NCBI GenBank assembly: GCA_016781115.1
Contig: JADDQX010000152.1
Span: 1-5,891, forward strand
DNA: 5,891 nucleotides
Source of the DNA: Actinomycetota bacterium
GTDB lineage: Bacteria > Actinomycetota > CADDZG01 > WHSQ01
Reading direction: 5' to 3'
Below are positions 1 through 5,891 of this stretch, piece by piece. The position numbers and the translations under genes were made by a program. The notes below the pieces were generated by a model. The model ran no database searches, was not told where the DNA came from, and was given only the letters and a program-made list of their open reading frames with translations. Position 1 is the first letter of the stretch; each line of letters begins with the position of its first letter.

Positions 1-1202
1 CCTGGCGTGGCGAGCGGCCGGAGCGCCCCAGCGACGAGCATCGCGATCGCAAGAAGCGCGGCGACGGACATCAGAGCCCGAAGCACGGTCGTCGCCTCGC
101 CGAGGAACCCGATCAGGGGTGGGCCGGCGAGGAATGCGCAGTAGCCGATGGAGGCGATCACGCTGACCCTAACCGCCGCCTTCTCCGGGTCGTCGGCGCC
201 GGCACTCATGCCGACCGGAAAGCCGAGCGACACGCCGAAGCCCCACAGAAGAGCACCCGCGAAAACCGCAGGCATCGACGACCCGAACACGAACAGCAGG
301 AGGCCGAGCAGCGCGAGGATCGTCAGGGCGCGGACGACGGGCACCCGCCCGTAGCGGTCGAGTAGGACCGGTCCGAACCAACGCCCGGCCGTCATCGCGG
401 CCAGGAACGCCGCGAAGGCCAACGTCCCCGCGGCGGCGGAGGCGCCGTACCCGTCGATGAGCGCCACGCTGATCCAGTCGTTCGCGGTGCCCTCGGCGAA
501 CGCGAAGGCCAGTGCGAAGACGCCGATCAGCAGGGTGCGCGGCTCGCTCCAGGCGGCCAAGGTGACGCTCGCCGCCGTCCTGCCTCCGCGGTCGGCGCCG
601 TCCTCCGCCATGTCGTGGTCGGCAAGGAACCGGCGCACTGCGGCTGGGATCGTCAGGGCGACCAGGACGGCCACGGCGAGCAGGTGCGCAGTGACGGGCA
701 CCCCCAGTGCCACGGCCGCGGCACCGAGAAGCGCTCCCACGACGGTGCCGACGCTGAAGCCCGCGTGGAACCGCGACATCACCGAGCGGCCGACGTGTCG
801 CTCCACCAAGGCACCTTGCACATTCATGGCGACGTCCCACGCGCCGTTCGCGAAGCCGAGCAGGAACAGCCCGGCGACCACCGGCAGGACGCCGATTAGG
901 GAGCCGAACGCTGCGAGCCCGAACCCGAAGGCCAGGAGCAGCGCCATCGAGGCGACGGTCCGTCTGGAGCCCAGCCGGGCGACGACCAGGCCGGAGATGG
1001 GCAGTGCGATGACGGCGCCGAGGGCCATTGCCAGCAGCACGAGCCCGAGTCGTGAAGGGGTCAGCTCGAGGGCATCGCGGACCTGGGGGATGCGTGAGGC
1101 CCAACTTGCGAATGCGAAGCCCGAGCCGATGAAGGCGGCGTATGTTGCGCGAAGCGCCGCGTGGACGGCCGCGGGGGTCGGAGCGAGAACGGGGAGGCTC
1201 AC
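1..1202 (-). CDS. YbjJ-like MFS transporter, 3' end cut by window edge
   Basis: This is a multi-pass inner-membrane transporter of the major facilitator superfamily, most like the YbjJ group; its substrate is unknown. I translated it by hand from the reverse strand: 400 uninterrupted codons plus 2 bases, with no stop before base 1. Family members are about 390-410 residues, so nearly all of it is here. Visible marks are the segment ASWASRIPQVRDAL (33-46), the loop 2-3 motif GLVVARLGSRR (71-81), the characteristic NGAWDVAMNVQG (119-130), EGTANDWIS (237-245) and the loop 8-9 motif LLDRYGRVPVVR (280-291), set among many long hydrophobic stretches. GTG at 1202 is preferred because AGGG lies 8 nt upstream; TTG at 1205 and GTG at 1211 are in frame but less well placed. 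The gene starts 19 nt after the permease stop, so it may be the last gene of the sugar-uptake operon. Family membership is well supported; a role in the same pathway is inference. Confidence 0.9.
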   Translation of the reverse strand, partial: MSLPVLAPTPAAVHAALRATYAAFIGSGFAFASWASRIPQVRDALELTPSRLGLVLLAMALGAVIALPISGLVVARLGSRRTVASMALLLAFGFGLAAFGSLIGVLPVVAGLFLLGFANGAWDVAMNVQGALVERHVGRSVMSRFHAGFSVGTVVGALLGAAAVALGVPVTAHLLAVAVLVALTIPAAVRRFLADHDMAEDGADRGGRTAASVTLAAWSEPRTLLIGVFALAFAFAEGTANDWISVALIDGYGASAAAGTLAFAAFLAAMTAGRWFGPVLLDRYGRVPVVRALTILALLGLLLFVFGSSMPAVFAGALLWGFGVSLGFPVGMSAGADDPEKAAVRVSVIASIGYCAFLAGPPLIGFLGEATTVLRALMSVAALLAIAMLVAGALRPLATP

Positions 1203-1221
1203 CAACCCCACCCTAGGAGTG

Positions 1222-2148
1222 CTAGCCCTTCGTCGCCCCGAGCGTGAGACCGGAGACGAACTGCTTCTGCAGGACGAAGAAGATGATGATCGGGGGGAGG
1301 GCGACGAGAACAGAGCCCGCGGAGAGCAGGTTGTAGTCGACGAAGAACTGGCCCTTGAGGTTGTTCAGTGCGCTGGTGATCGGGAACTTGTCGCCACTCT
1401 GCAGCAGGACCGTCGCCCAGAAGAACTCGTTGTAGATCCAGGTGACCTGGAGCGTGGCGAGCGCGGCCAGGGGGGGGCGGCACAGCGGGAGCGTGAGCTG
1501 CCAGAACTGTCGCACCACGGTGGCGCCGTCGACCTCGGCGGACTCGTAGAGCTCGTGCGGGAGAGTCTTCATGTAGTTGCTGAGCACGAACGTGCAGAAG
1601 CCGGTCTGCACTGCCGTATTAACGAGGATCAGGGCCCAGTAGCTGTTCAACAACGTGCCGGAATCGCTCATCCACATCGGCAGCGGGGCCAGCCGGAAGA
1701 TCCGGTAGATGGGGATGAGCAGCGACTGCGGTGGCAGGAGGTTCGCCGCGAGGAAGACCCCGAGCAGCGTGAGGTTCAGCTTGAAACTGAAGCGCGTCAG
1801 GACGAATGCGACACACGCGGAGAGGAAGAGCGTCAGCAGGACGGCGGGCGCGGTGATGAGCACCGAGTTGACGAAGTGGTGCGTGAAGTTCCCTCGCTCC
1901 CACGCGTTCGCGTAGTTCGCCAGGGTGAAGCCGCCGAAGGACGCGTAGCCGTGCTCCGCGGTGTAGGCGTAGTCGCGGAACGAGTTGAATACGGCCCAGA
2001 GCAGGGGGAACAGCCATCCGAGGGCCATCACCGCGAGAAACACGTGCAGGGCGATCCGAGCCGGCGTCATCCGCCGCTTACGGGCGGTGGCAGCAGACTG
2101 GGCGGCACCGGTGGGACCGGGGGCGACCTCGGTGCTCGCCGTGCTCAC
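1222..2148 (-). CDS. Carbohydrate ABC transporter permease, MalG/UgpE type
   Basis: This is the second membrane subunit of a CUT1-type sugar importer (308 aa, usual for the family). A 26-residue polar, Thr/Ala-rich cytoplasmic tail precedes the first membrane span (about 30-52); further spans lie near 93-118, 125-148, 167-190, 227-245 and 277-293. The EAA loop that contacts the ATPase is clear at about 200-225: LYESAEVDGATVVRQFWQLT followed by LPLCRPPL, with the conserved Glu, Ala, Gly and the Pro that closes the motif. The NSVLITA segment (94-100) is also typical. The GTG start at 2148 overlaps the TGA of the upstream permease (GTGA), with GGGAGG 6 nt before it, so translation is probably coupled. 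A run of eight G at 1470-1477 (CRPP codons) does not break the frame. Sugar transport is well supported; the exact sugar is not visible. Confidence 0.96.
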   Translation of the reverse strand: MSTASTEVAPGPTGAAQSAATARKRRMTPARIALHVFLAVMALGWLFPLLWAVFNSFRDYAYTAEHGYASFGGFTLANYANAWERGNFTHHFVNSVLITAPAVLLTLFLSACVAFVLTRFSFKLNLTLLGVFLAANLLPPQSLLIPIYRIFRLAPLPMWMSDSGTLLNSYWALILVNTAVQTGFCTFVLSNYMKTLPHELYESAEVDGATVVRQFWQLTLPLCRPPLAALATLQVTWIYNEFFWATVLLQSGDKFPITSALNNLKGQFFVDYNLLSAGSVLVALPPIIIFFVLQKQFVSGLTLGATKG

Positions 2149-3092
2149 TTTCGTCCTCCCATCACGACTTTGAGATAGACGGCGACGAAGAGGGATGAGA
2201 TCAGCAGCATGATCGTGGCCAGCGCCGACCCGAAGCCGATGCGGCTGGCCTCGCCGACGACGTTCTGCGTCACCAGCGCGGCGATGAGTTCAAGACCGTT
2301 GCGGCCCTTGTTGACGACCCAGACGATGTCGAACGCGCGCAATGAGTCGATGAAGGTGACGACGAGCACGATGATGTTGATCGGTGCCATGACGGGCAGG
2401 ATGATCCGGAAGAACGTCGACACCTCGCCGGAGCCGTCCATCGCGGCCGCCTCCCTGAGGGAGGGGTCCACGGCCTTGAGCCCGGCGAGGTAGAGCAGCA
2501 TCACGTAGCCGACGTGCTTCCAGCCGGTCGCCACGAGGATGGCCCACAGGTTCACATCGGGGTTGCCGTACCAGTCGATCTCGGTTCCGGCGATCGCGTT
2601 GACGAGGCCCTGGTCACGCGAGTAGAGCAGCTGCCAGATGAAGCCGGTGAGCGCGAGGGAGAGTACGACCGGCAGGAAGAAGGCCGTCTGGTAGAGCCGC
2701 CCACCTCTCAGTTCCCGGTCGAGCAGGACGGCGAGGAAGATGCCGAGCAAGGTCGGGACGAAGAAGATGAACAGCAACCAGATCAGGTTGTTCTGAAGCG
2801 CCGGGTAGAAGGGTGGGTAGATCGTGAAGATGTTGCGGTAGTTCTCCAGACCGATCCACTGGATCGTGTCGAGACCGCCGATGCCTTCCCACCGCGCAAA
2901 ACCGAGCAACACCGAGCCGAACGCCGGCAACCACACCAGCAGGATCACGAGCGCCGTCGGAACACCGACCATGACAGCCACGACGGCGCGGTCCAACCCC
3001 GTCGTACGCCGGCGTCGCCGCCGCGCCGACGCGCCGCCCTCGGTCGTGTCCTTGCGGACCCGGCCGGCCGGAGTCGGGCTGGTCACGCTCAT
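2145..3092 (-). CDS. Carbohydrate ABC transporter permease, MalF/UgpA type
   Basis: This is the first membrane subunit of the sugar importer, 315 aa, within the usual 290-320. A basic N-terminal tail with six consecutive arginines (25-30) precedes the first span (about 36-56), as expected for a cytoplasmic N terminus; other spans are near 103-125, 135-157, 183-205, 236-250 and 288-310. The ATPase-contacting EAA loop is at about 212-236: LREAAAMDGSGEVSTFFRII then LPVMAP. The phrase GLENYRNIF (81-89) is also common in this family. The frame stays open upstream to 3716, but that stretch is antisense-like Arg/Pro-rich sequence inside the binding-protein gene. ATG at 3092 is chosen because GGAGG (3102-3106) lies 9 nt upstream and the product then has normal length. 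It begins 23 nt after the binding-protein stop and its TGA overlaps the next start, so the three transporter genes form one operon. Confidence 0.96.
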   Translation of the reverse strand: MSVTSPTPAGRVRKDTTEGGASARRRRRRTTGLDRAVVAVMVGVPTALVILLVWLPAFGSVLLGFARWEGIGGLDTIQWIGLENYRNIFTIYPPFYPALQNNLIWLLFIFFVPTLLGIFLAVLLDRELRGGRLYQTAFFLPVVLSLALTGFIWQLLYSRDQGLVNAIAGTEIDWYGNPDVNLWAILVATGWKHVGYVMLLYLAGLKAVDPSLREAAAMDGSGEVSTFFRIILPVMAPINIIVLVVTFIDSLRAFDIVWVVNKGRNGLELIAALVTQNVVGEASRIGFGSALATIMLLISSLFVAVYLKVVMGGRK

Positions 3093-3115
3093 CGGTCGTA
3101 TCCTCCCCGCACTGC

Positions 3116-4471
3116 TCAGCCGGCGAAAATCGACTGCTTCTGCTCCTCGATGCTCTTGGTCAGGCCGTCGATGTCGTCCGGGTTCTTGATGAACTCCTGG
3201 AACGCGGGGATGATCACGGTCGAGGCGAAGTCGGGTCGGGTGTCGCGGTCGAGGAACTGCGCGATGTTCTCGGCCTGACCCACCAGCTCGGCCGACTTCT
3301 TCTGCAGATCCGTGTAGACGCTCTGGTCGGCGTTCTCGTGCGCGGAGATGAACGGCAGCTTGGTCGCCTTCACCGCTGCGGCCAGTGCGTCCGGCGAGGC
3401 GAGGTACTTCAGGAAGGTCTTGGCACCCTCCTCGTTCTTCGGCCTCGCGGACATGCAGTTGCCGTCGATGGGGGCGTCGATCGCCCCTGCGCCGATCGCC
3501 GGGTCGATCTCCGGGAACGTGAAGAAGTCGATGTCCCCTCGCTCGTTCTCCGGGAACTGCTCGTTCATGAAGGTGCCGAGCAGGTACATCCCAGCCTGCC
3601 TCTTCTGCAGGGCCTGTGCCGCCTCCTGCCACGTGCGTCCGAGGGGATCGGACTGGTGATAGGGCAGCAGCGAGCGCCACATGTCGAAGACGCCCTTCAC
3701 TTCGGCGCTGTCCCACGCCTCCTCGCCCGCCATGAGGTTGATGTGGTAGTCGAACCCGTTGATCCTCATGTTGAGGACGTCGAAGGTCCCCATCGCGGGC
3801 CAGCCGTCCTTGTCCGCGAACGCGAAGGGGACGAGTCCGTCCTTCTGCATCTGCTTGGCGAGGGCAGTCATCTCGTCAAGCGTCTTCGGCTGTTCGTACC
3901 CGTTCTTCTGGAACACCGACTTGCGGTGGAAGACCGCCCACGGGTAGTAGGACTGCGGGACGAAGTACTGCTTGCCGTCGTTCCCGGTCGAGGCTTCCTT
4001 GAAGGAGTCGGGGATCCCCTCGAGCGGCCAGACGTCGCTCACGTCGCCGATCAGCCCGCGCTCGGCAAAGAATCGCATCCGGTAGCCCGCGAACCACGTG
4101 AAGACGTCGTCCGGGCTCCCCTGCAGGTAGTTGTTGATGTTCTCCTGGAACGTGTTGTGCTCGACGGCGTTGATCTTGACCTTGATGCCGTCGTTCTTCG
4201 ACTCGAAGTCCTTGGCCTCCGCCTGGTGCTGCTGGGCGAACGTCGTGCCGCTCTCGTTCGTGCCCCAGGTCACGGTGCCCCCGCCGCCTCCTCCACCGTC
4301 GACGGTTCCGCCTTCGTCACCGCAGCCAGCCAACAGGCTCGGGAAGCCGATCGCAGCACCGGCCGCGAACGTGCCCTTGAGAAATGCGCGCCGGCGCAGG
4401 CCGGCGGTCGCCGCAACGGACGGCGGGACGATGTTGGCGAGGTACTCGTCGCGGGAGCCGAAGCGGGGCAT
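3116..4471 (-). CDS. Sugar ABC transporter substrate-binding lipoprotein with Tat signal
   Basis: This is an extracellular family 1 solute-binding protein that delivers an oligosaccharide to the two permeases encoded just downstream. It has 451 aa, usual for the family. The N terminus has a twin-arginine motif, RRAFLKG (27-33), a hydrophobic stretch, and a lipobox ending LLAGC, so Cys50 should be the lipidated first residue of the mature protein. This predicts folded export by Tat and anchoring on the outer face of the membrane. A Gly-rich linker (59-65) leads into the binding domains. Typical sequences are VTWGTNES (67-74), the family-like stretch LQGSPDDVFTWFAGY (116-130), GKQYFVPQSYYPWAVFHRKS (166-185), and the C-terminal KNEEGAKTFLKYLASPDAL (345-363). 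ATG at 4471 is favoured by GGAGG 4 nt upstream and by the position of the signal; in-frame starts further upstream add a tail with no such support. The ligand is inferred only from the neighbouring GH42 gene. Confidence 0.95.
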   Translation of the reverse strand: MPRFGSRDEYLANIVPPSVAATAGLRRRAFLKGTFAAGAAIGFPSLLAGCGDEGGTVDGGGGGGGTVTWGTNESGTTFAQQHQAEAKDFESKNDGIKVKINAVEHNTFQENINNYLQGSPDDVFTWFAGYRMRFFAERGLIGDVSDVWPLEGIPDSFKEASTGNDGKQYFVPQSYYPWAVFHRKSVFQKNGYEQPKTLDEMTALAKQMQKDGLVPFAFADKDGWPAMGTFDVLNMRINGFDYHINLMAGEEAWDSAEVKGVFDMWRSLLPYHQSDPLGRTWQEAAQALQKRQAGMYLLGTFMNEQFPENERGDIDFFTFPEIDPAIGAGAIDAPIDGNCMSARPKNEEGAKTFLKYLASPDALAAAVKATKLPFISAHENADQSVYTDLQKKSAELVGQAENIAQFLDRDTRPDFASTVIIPAFQEFIKNPDDIDGLTKSIEEQKQSIFAG

Positions 4472-4496
4472 CGTGCCTCCAAGAAAGGGCGGGCCT

Positions 4497-4508
4497 GCTG
4501 GACCCAGC
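4497..4508. repeat. 12-bp inverted repeat in the transporter leader
   Basis: GCTGG-AC-CCAGC has perfect 5-bp arms around two bases. It lies just downstream of the predicted start point of the transporter transcript (about +7 to +18), where a repressor would block transcription. The spacer is too short for a normal RNA hairpin, which points to a DNA site if it matters at all. Confidence 0.25.
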
Positions 4509-4520
4509 GGATGCCCCATC

Positions 4521-4549
4521 ATTCGACGGGGCGGGAGCGCGGCTGTCAA
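4521..4549 (-). promoter_or_regulatory. Promoter of the sugar ABC transporter operon
   Basis: On the reverse strand a perfect TTGACA (-35, bases 4549-4544) is followed after exactly 17 bp by TCGAAT (-10, bases 4526-4521), which matches TATAAT at four of six positions including the last T but lacks the usual A at position 2. A start near 4514 would leave a leader of about 43 nt before the binding-protein ATG. This is the best promoter-like match seen in the intergenic region. Confidence 0.6.
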
Positions 4550-4560
4550 TAGACGGTAGA

Positions 4561-4576
4561 GTTGATCTAGGTCGAC
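4561..4576. repeat. 16-bp imperfect palindrome, possible operator
   Basis: The sequence GTTGATCTAGGTCGAC is a centred palindrome with six of eight base pairs matching between its halves. It sits 12 bp upstream of the -35 of the transporter promoter, a position suited to an activator or to an auxiliary repressor site. It does not match any operator I can name. Confidence 0.35.
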
Positions 4577-4591
4577 CCGTCGAGCAACGGG
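4576..4591. repeat. Short hairpin CCCGT-N6-ACGGG
   Basis: Perfect 5-bp arms flank a six-base loop between the two divergent promoters. There is no U tract on either strand after it, so it is not a terminator. It may be half of an operator or chance in GC-rich DNA. Confidence 0.25.
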
Positions 4592-4621
4592 CGCTCTCAC
4601 GGCTTTCGTGCCGAATCGTGG

Positions 4622-4641
4622 CGATTGTCCGGATCAAATCG
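4622..4641. repeat. Inverted repeat CGATT-N10-AATCG upstream of GH42
   Basis: Five-base arms CGATT (4622-4626) and AATCG (4637-4641) face each other across 10 bp and end one base before the candidate -35 of the GH42 gene. A further AATCG at 4614-4618 pairs with the same CGATT across TGG, so the half-site occurs three times in 28 bp. The arms are short, so binding by a regulator is only a suggestion. Confidence 0.35.
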
Positions 4642-4642
4642 G

Positions 4643-4672
4643 TTGACTGCCCCCGCTGCCCTCGGGCACGCT
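4643..4672 (+). promoter_or_regulatory. Candidate promoter of the GH42 gene
   Basis: TTGACT (4643-4648) could be the -35, followed after 18 bp by CACGCT (4667-4672), which keeps the A at position 2 and T at position 6 of an actinobacterial -10. The expected start point, about 7 nt further on, falls at or next to the GTG at 4679, which would make the transcript leaderless. The -10 is weak and the site could be chance. Confidence 0.3.
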
Positions 4673-4678
4673 GCGCCA

Positions 4679-5891
4679 GTGGCAGGACCCCGCACGACCG
4701 CGGGCATCGCTTTCGGTGGCGATTACAACCCCGAGCAATGGCCGGAGCACGTCTGGTCCGAGGACGTCGAACTCATGCGCCGAGCCGGCGTCGACCTCGT
4801 GACGGTCGGGGTCTTCTCGTGGGCGCTGCTCGAGCCGCGGCCGGACGAGTTCCACTTCGGGTGGCTCGACCGCGTCATCGCGCGCCTCGACTCAGCGGGC
4901 CTGCGCGTCGACCTCGCCACTGCGACGGCATCTCCTCCCCCGTGGCTGGCCGCCCTGCACCCCGAGACGTTGCCCGTGACGTACGACGGCCGGCGGATGT
5001 GGCCGGGTGGCCGGCAGGGCTTCTGTCCGAGCTCCCCGGCGTACCACGAGCGCTCGCTCGCGCTCGTCCGGGCGCTCGCGGAGCGCTACGGCCGCCACCC
5101 AGCCCTCGCCCTCTGGCACGTCGGAAACGAGCTCGGTGGCCACAACGTGCACTGCTACTGCGACATCAGCGCCGAGGCGTTCCGCCAGTGGCTGCGCCGG
5201 CGCTACGGGACGCTGGACCAGCTCAACGAGGTGTGGGCGACGGCGTTCTGGTCCCAGCGGTACGGCGCGTGGGAGGAGATCTGGCCTCCGCGTCTCGCCC
5301 CGACGTTCACGAACCCCACGCAGCAGCTGGACTACCGCCGATTCTCCTCTGACGAGTTGCTCGACAACTACCGCCGCGAGAAGGCCCTGCTGCGCCGACT
5401 CTCGCCCGACGTTCCCGTGACGACGAACTTCATGGTCATCGAAGGAATCCGCGACATGGACTACTGGTCGTGGGCTGACGAGGTCGACGTGGTGAGCAAC
5501 GACCACTACCTGCGCGCCGCGAATCCGGACGGCCACATCGAGTTGGCGTTCAGCGCTGATCTGACGCGCGGGCTCGCCGGGGGCCGCCCCTGGCTCCTCA
5601 TGGAGCACTCCACGAGCGCGGTGAACTGGCAGCCGCGCAACGTCGCGAAGGCACCGGGCGAGATGACGCGCAACAGCCTGCAACACGTGGCGCGCGGCGC
5701 GGACGGCGTGTTGTTCTTCCAATGGCGGGCGTCGCGGGCCGGCGCGGAGAAGTTCCACTCCGCCCTCGTCCCCCACGCAGGCACGGACACGAAGATCTTC
5801 CGGGAGGTGGTGGAACTCGGCGGGATCCTGGACCGGTTGGGCGAGGTCGCGGGCAGCACCGTGACGAACGACGTGGCGATGCTCTTCGACT
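4679..5891 (+). CDS. Glycoside hydrolase family 42 beta-galactosidase, 3' end cut by window edge
   Basis: This is a retaining glycosidase, probably cytoplasmic, that would release galactose from beta-galactosides brought in by the adjacent importer; some family members act on alpha-L-arabinopyranosides. I translated 404 codons plus 1 base with no stop; GH42 enzymes are about 650-700 aa, so roughly the whole TIM-barrel domain is present and the later domains are lost off the edge. Visible marks are GGDYNPEQWP (13-22), GVFSWALLEP (44-53), ATASPPPWL (82-90), QGFCPSSPAY (113-122), the acid/base Glu151 in WHVGNELGGHN (146-156), and the nucleophile Glu309 in LLMEHSTSAVNWQPRN (306-321). There is no signal peptide. 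Cys116, Cys159 and Cys161 match three zinc ligands of the family, but the fourth position is Ser164. GTG at 4679 gives a normal N terminus; TTG at 4643 or 4625 are in-frame alternatives, and none has a good ribosome-binding site. The gene diverges from the transporter operon. Confidence 0.95.
   Translation, partial: MAGPRTTAGIAFGGDYNPEQWPEHVWSEDVELMRRAGVDLVTVGVFSWALLEPRPDEFHFGWLDRVIARLDSAGLRVDLATATASPPPWLAALHPETLPVTYDGRRMWPGGRQGFCPSSPAYHERSLALVRALAERYGRHPALALWHVGNELGGHNVHCYCDISAEAFRQWLRRRYGTLDQLNEVWATAFWSQRYGAWEEIWPPRLAPTFTNPTQQLDYRRFSSDELLDNYRREKALLRRLSPDVPVTTNFMVIEGIRDMDYWSWADEVDVVSNDHYLRAANPDGHIELAFSADLTRGLAGGRPWLLMEHSTSAVNWQPRNVAKAPGEMTRNSLQHVARGADGVLFFQWRASRAGAEKFHSALVPHAGTDTKIFREVVELGGILDRLGEVAGSTVTNDVAMLFD

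Larger units (their letters stand above)
4472..4678. promoter_or_regulatory. Divergent intergenic control region
   Basis: This 207-bp gap between the leftward transporter operon and the rightward GH42 gene must hold the promoters for both. I see no credible gene in it. It contains a consensus-like promoter for the transporter, a weaker candidate for the hydrolase, and several short inverted repeats listed separately. Its A+T-containing patches (about 4541-4570 and 4614-4648) stand out against the GC-rich coding sequence around it. Shared control of both directions by one sugar-responsive repressor is a reasonable inference, but the regulator gene is not in this window. Confidence 0.8.

Noticed and set aside
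169..1104. A 311-codon open frame on the minus strand with very high Arg/Gly
   Set aside because: It overlaps the MFS gene in another frame on the same strand; only the MFS frame gives membrane spans and family motifs.
1203..1221. Terminator between the MalG-type permease and the MFS gene
   Set aside because: The 19 bases contain no inverted repeat or T run, only a weak ribosome-binding site.
1470..1477. Run of eight G as a frameshift or phase-variation site
   Set aside because: The permease frame continues unbroken through it with the expected EAA-loop sequence, and a single such run is unremarkable at this GC content.
457..2178. A 573-codon open frame on the plus strand
   Set aside because: It runs antisense to the MFS and MalG-type permease genes, changes from Ala/Thr/Arg-rich to Glu/Arg-rich sequence between them, and shows no domain. 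It is a by-product of strong third-position GC bias.
3093..3716. N-terminal extension of the MalF-type permease to 3716
   Set aside because: The extra 208 codons lie out of frame within the binding-protein gene and are unlike any permease; GGAGG before ATG 3092 and normal length support the shorter form.
3338..4552. A 404-codon open frame on the plus strand
   Set aside because: It lies opposite the well-supported binding-protein gene, and its Val/Leu/Arg/Glu-rich product looks like a codon-bias shadow.
4600..4613. CGGC-N6-GCCG as a terminator hairpin
   Set aside because: The stem is only 4 bp, no T run follows on either strand, and it lies between divergent promoters where no transcript is expected to end.
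4384..5352. A 322-codon plus-strand open frame overlapping the GH42 start
   Set aside because: It overlaps the GH42 gene in a different frame and is Arg/Ala-rich without recognisable motifs; the GH42 frame carries both catalytic glutamates.

Overview
This is a very GC-rich, gene-dense window with GTG starts, GGAGG ribosome-binding sites and a sugar importer lacking its own ATPase. These features together suggest a high-GC actinobacterium (Actinomycetota); the genus cannot be read from the sequence. No mobile element, CRISPR array, tRNA or rRNA was seen.

Layout: a leftward cluster occupies about 1-4471. In transcription order it encodes a Tat-exported lipoprotein sugar-binding protein (4471 to 3116), a MalF/UgpA-type permease (3092 to 2145), a MalG/UgpE-type permease (2148 to 1222, overlapping its neighbour by 4 nt) and a YbjJ-like major facilitator transporter (1202 to beyond base 1). 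The gaps are 23 nt, a 4-nt overlap and 19 nt, and no terminator hairpin was seen between the genes, so all four may share one transcript. A 207-bp intergenic region (4472-4678) separates this cluster from a rightward glycoside hydrolase family 42 (GH42) gene starting near 4679 and running off the right edge.

How it works together: the binding protein would capture a short oligosaccharide outside the membrane, the two permeases would form the channel, and an ATPase encoded elsewhere (an MsiK/MalK-type shared subunit is usual in actinobacteria) would power uptake. The GH42 enzyme has no visible signal peptide and would cut beta-galactosides, or possibly alpha-L-arabinopyranosides, in the cytoplasm. 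The divergent promoter region has a strong TTGACA-17-TCGAAT promoter for the transporter, a weaker candidate for GH42 that would make its mRNA nearly leaderless, and several short inverted repeats that could be operators. The regulator gene is not in the window.

This is a recognisable carbohydrate-uptake locus, not a clearly new system. The points most worth checking are the incomplete zinc site of the GH42 enzyme, the possible leaderless start, the organisation of the divergent regulatory region and the MFS gene at the end of the operon.
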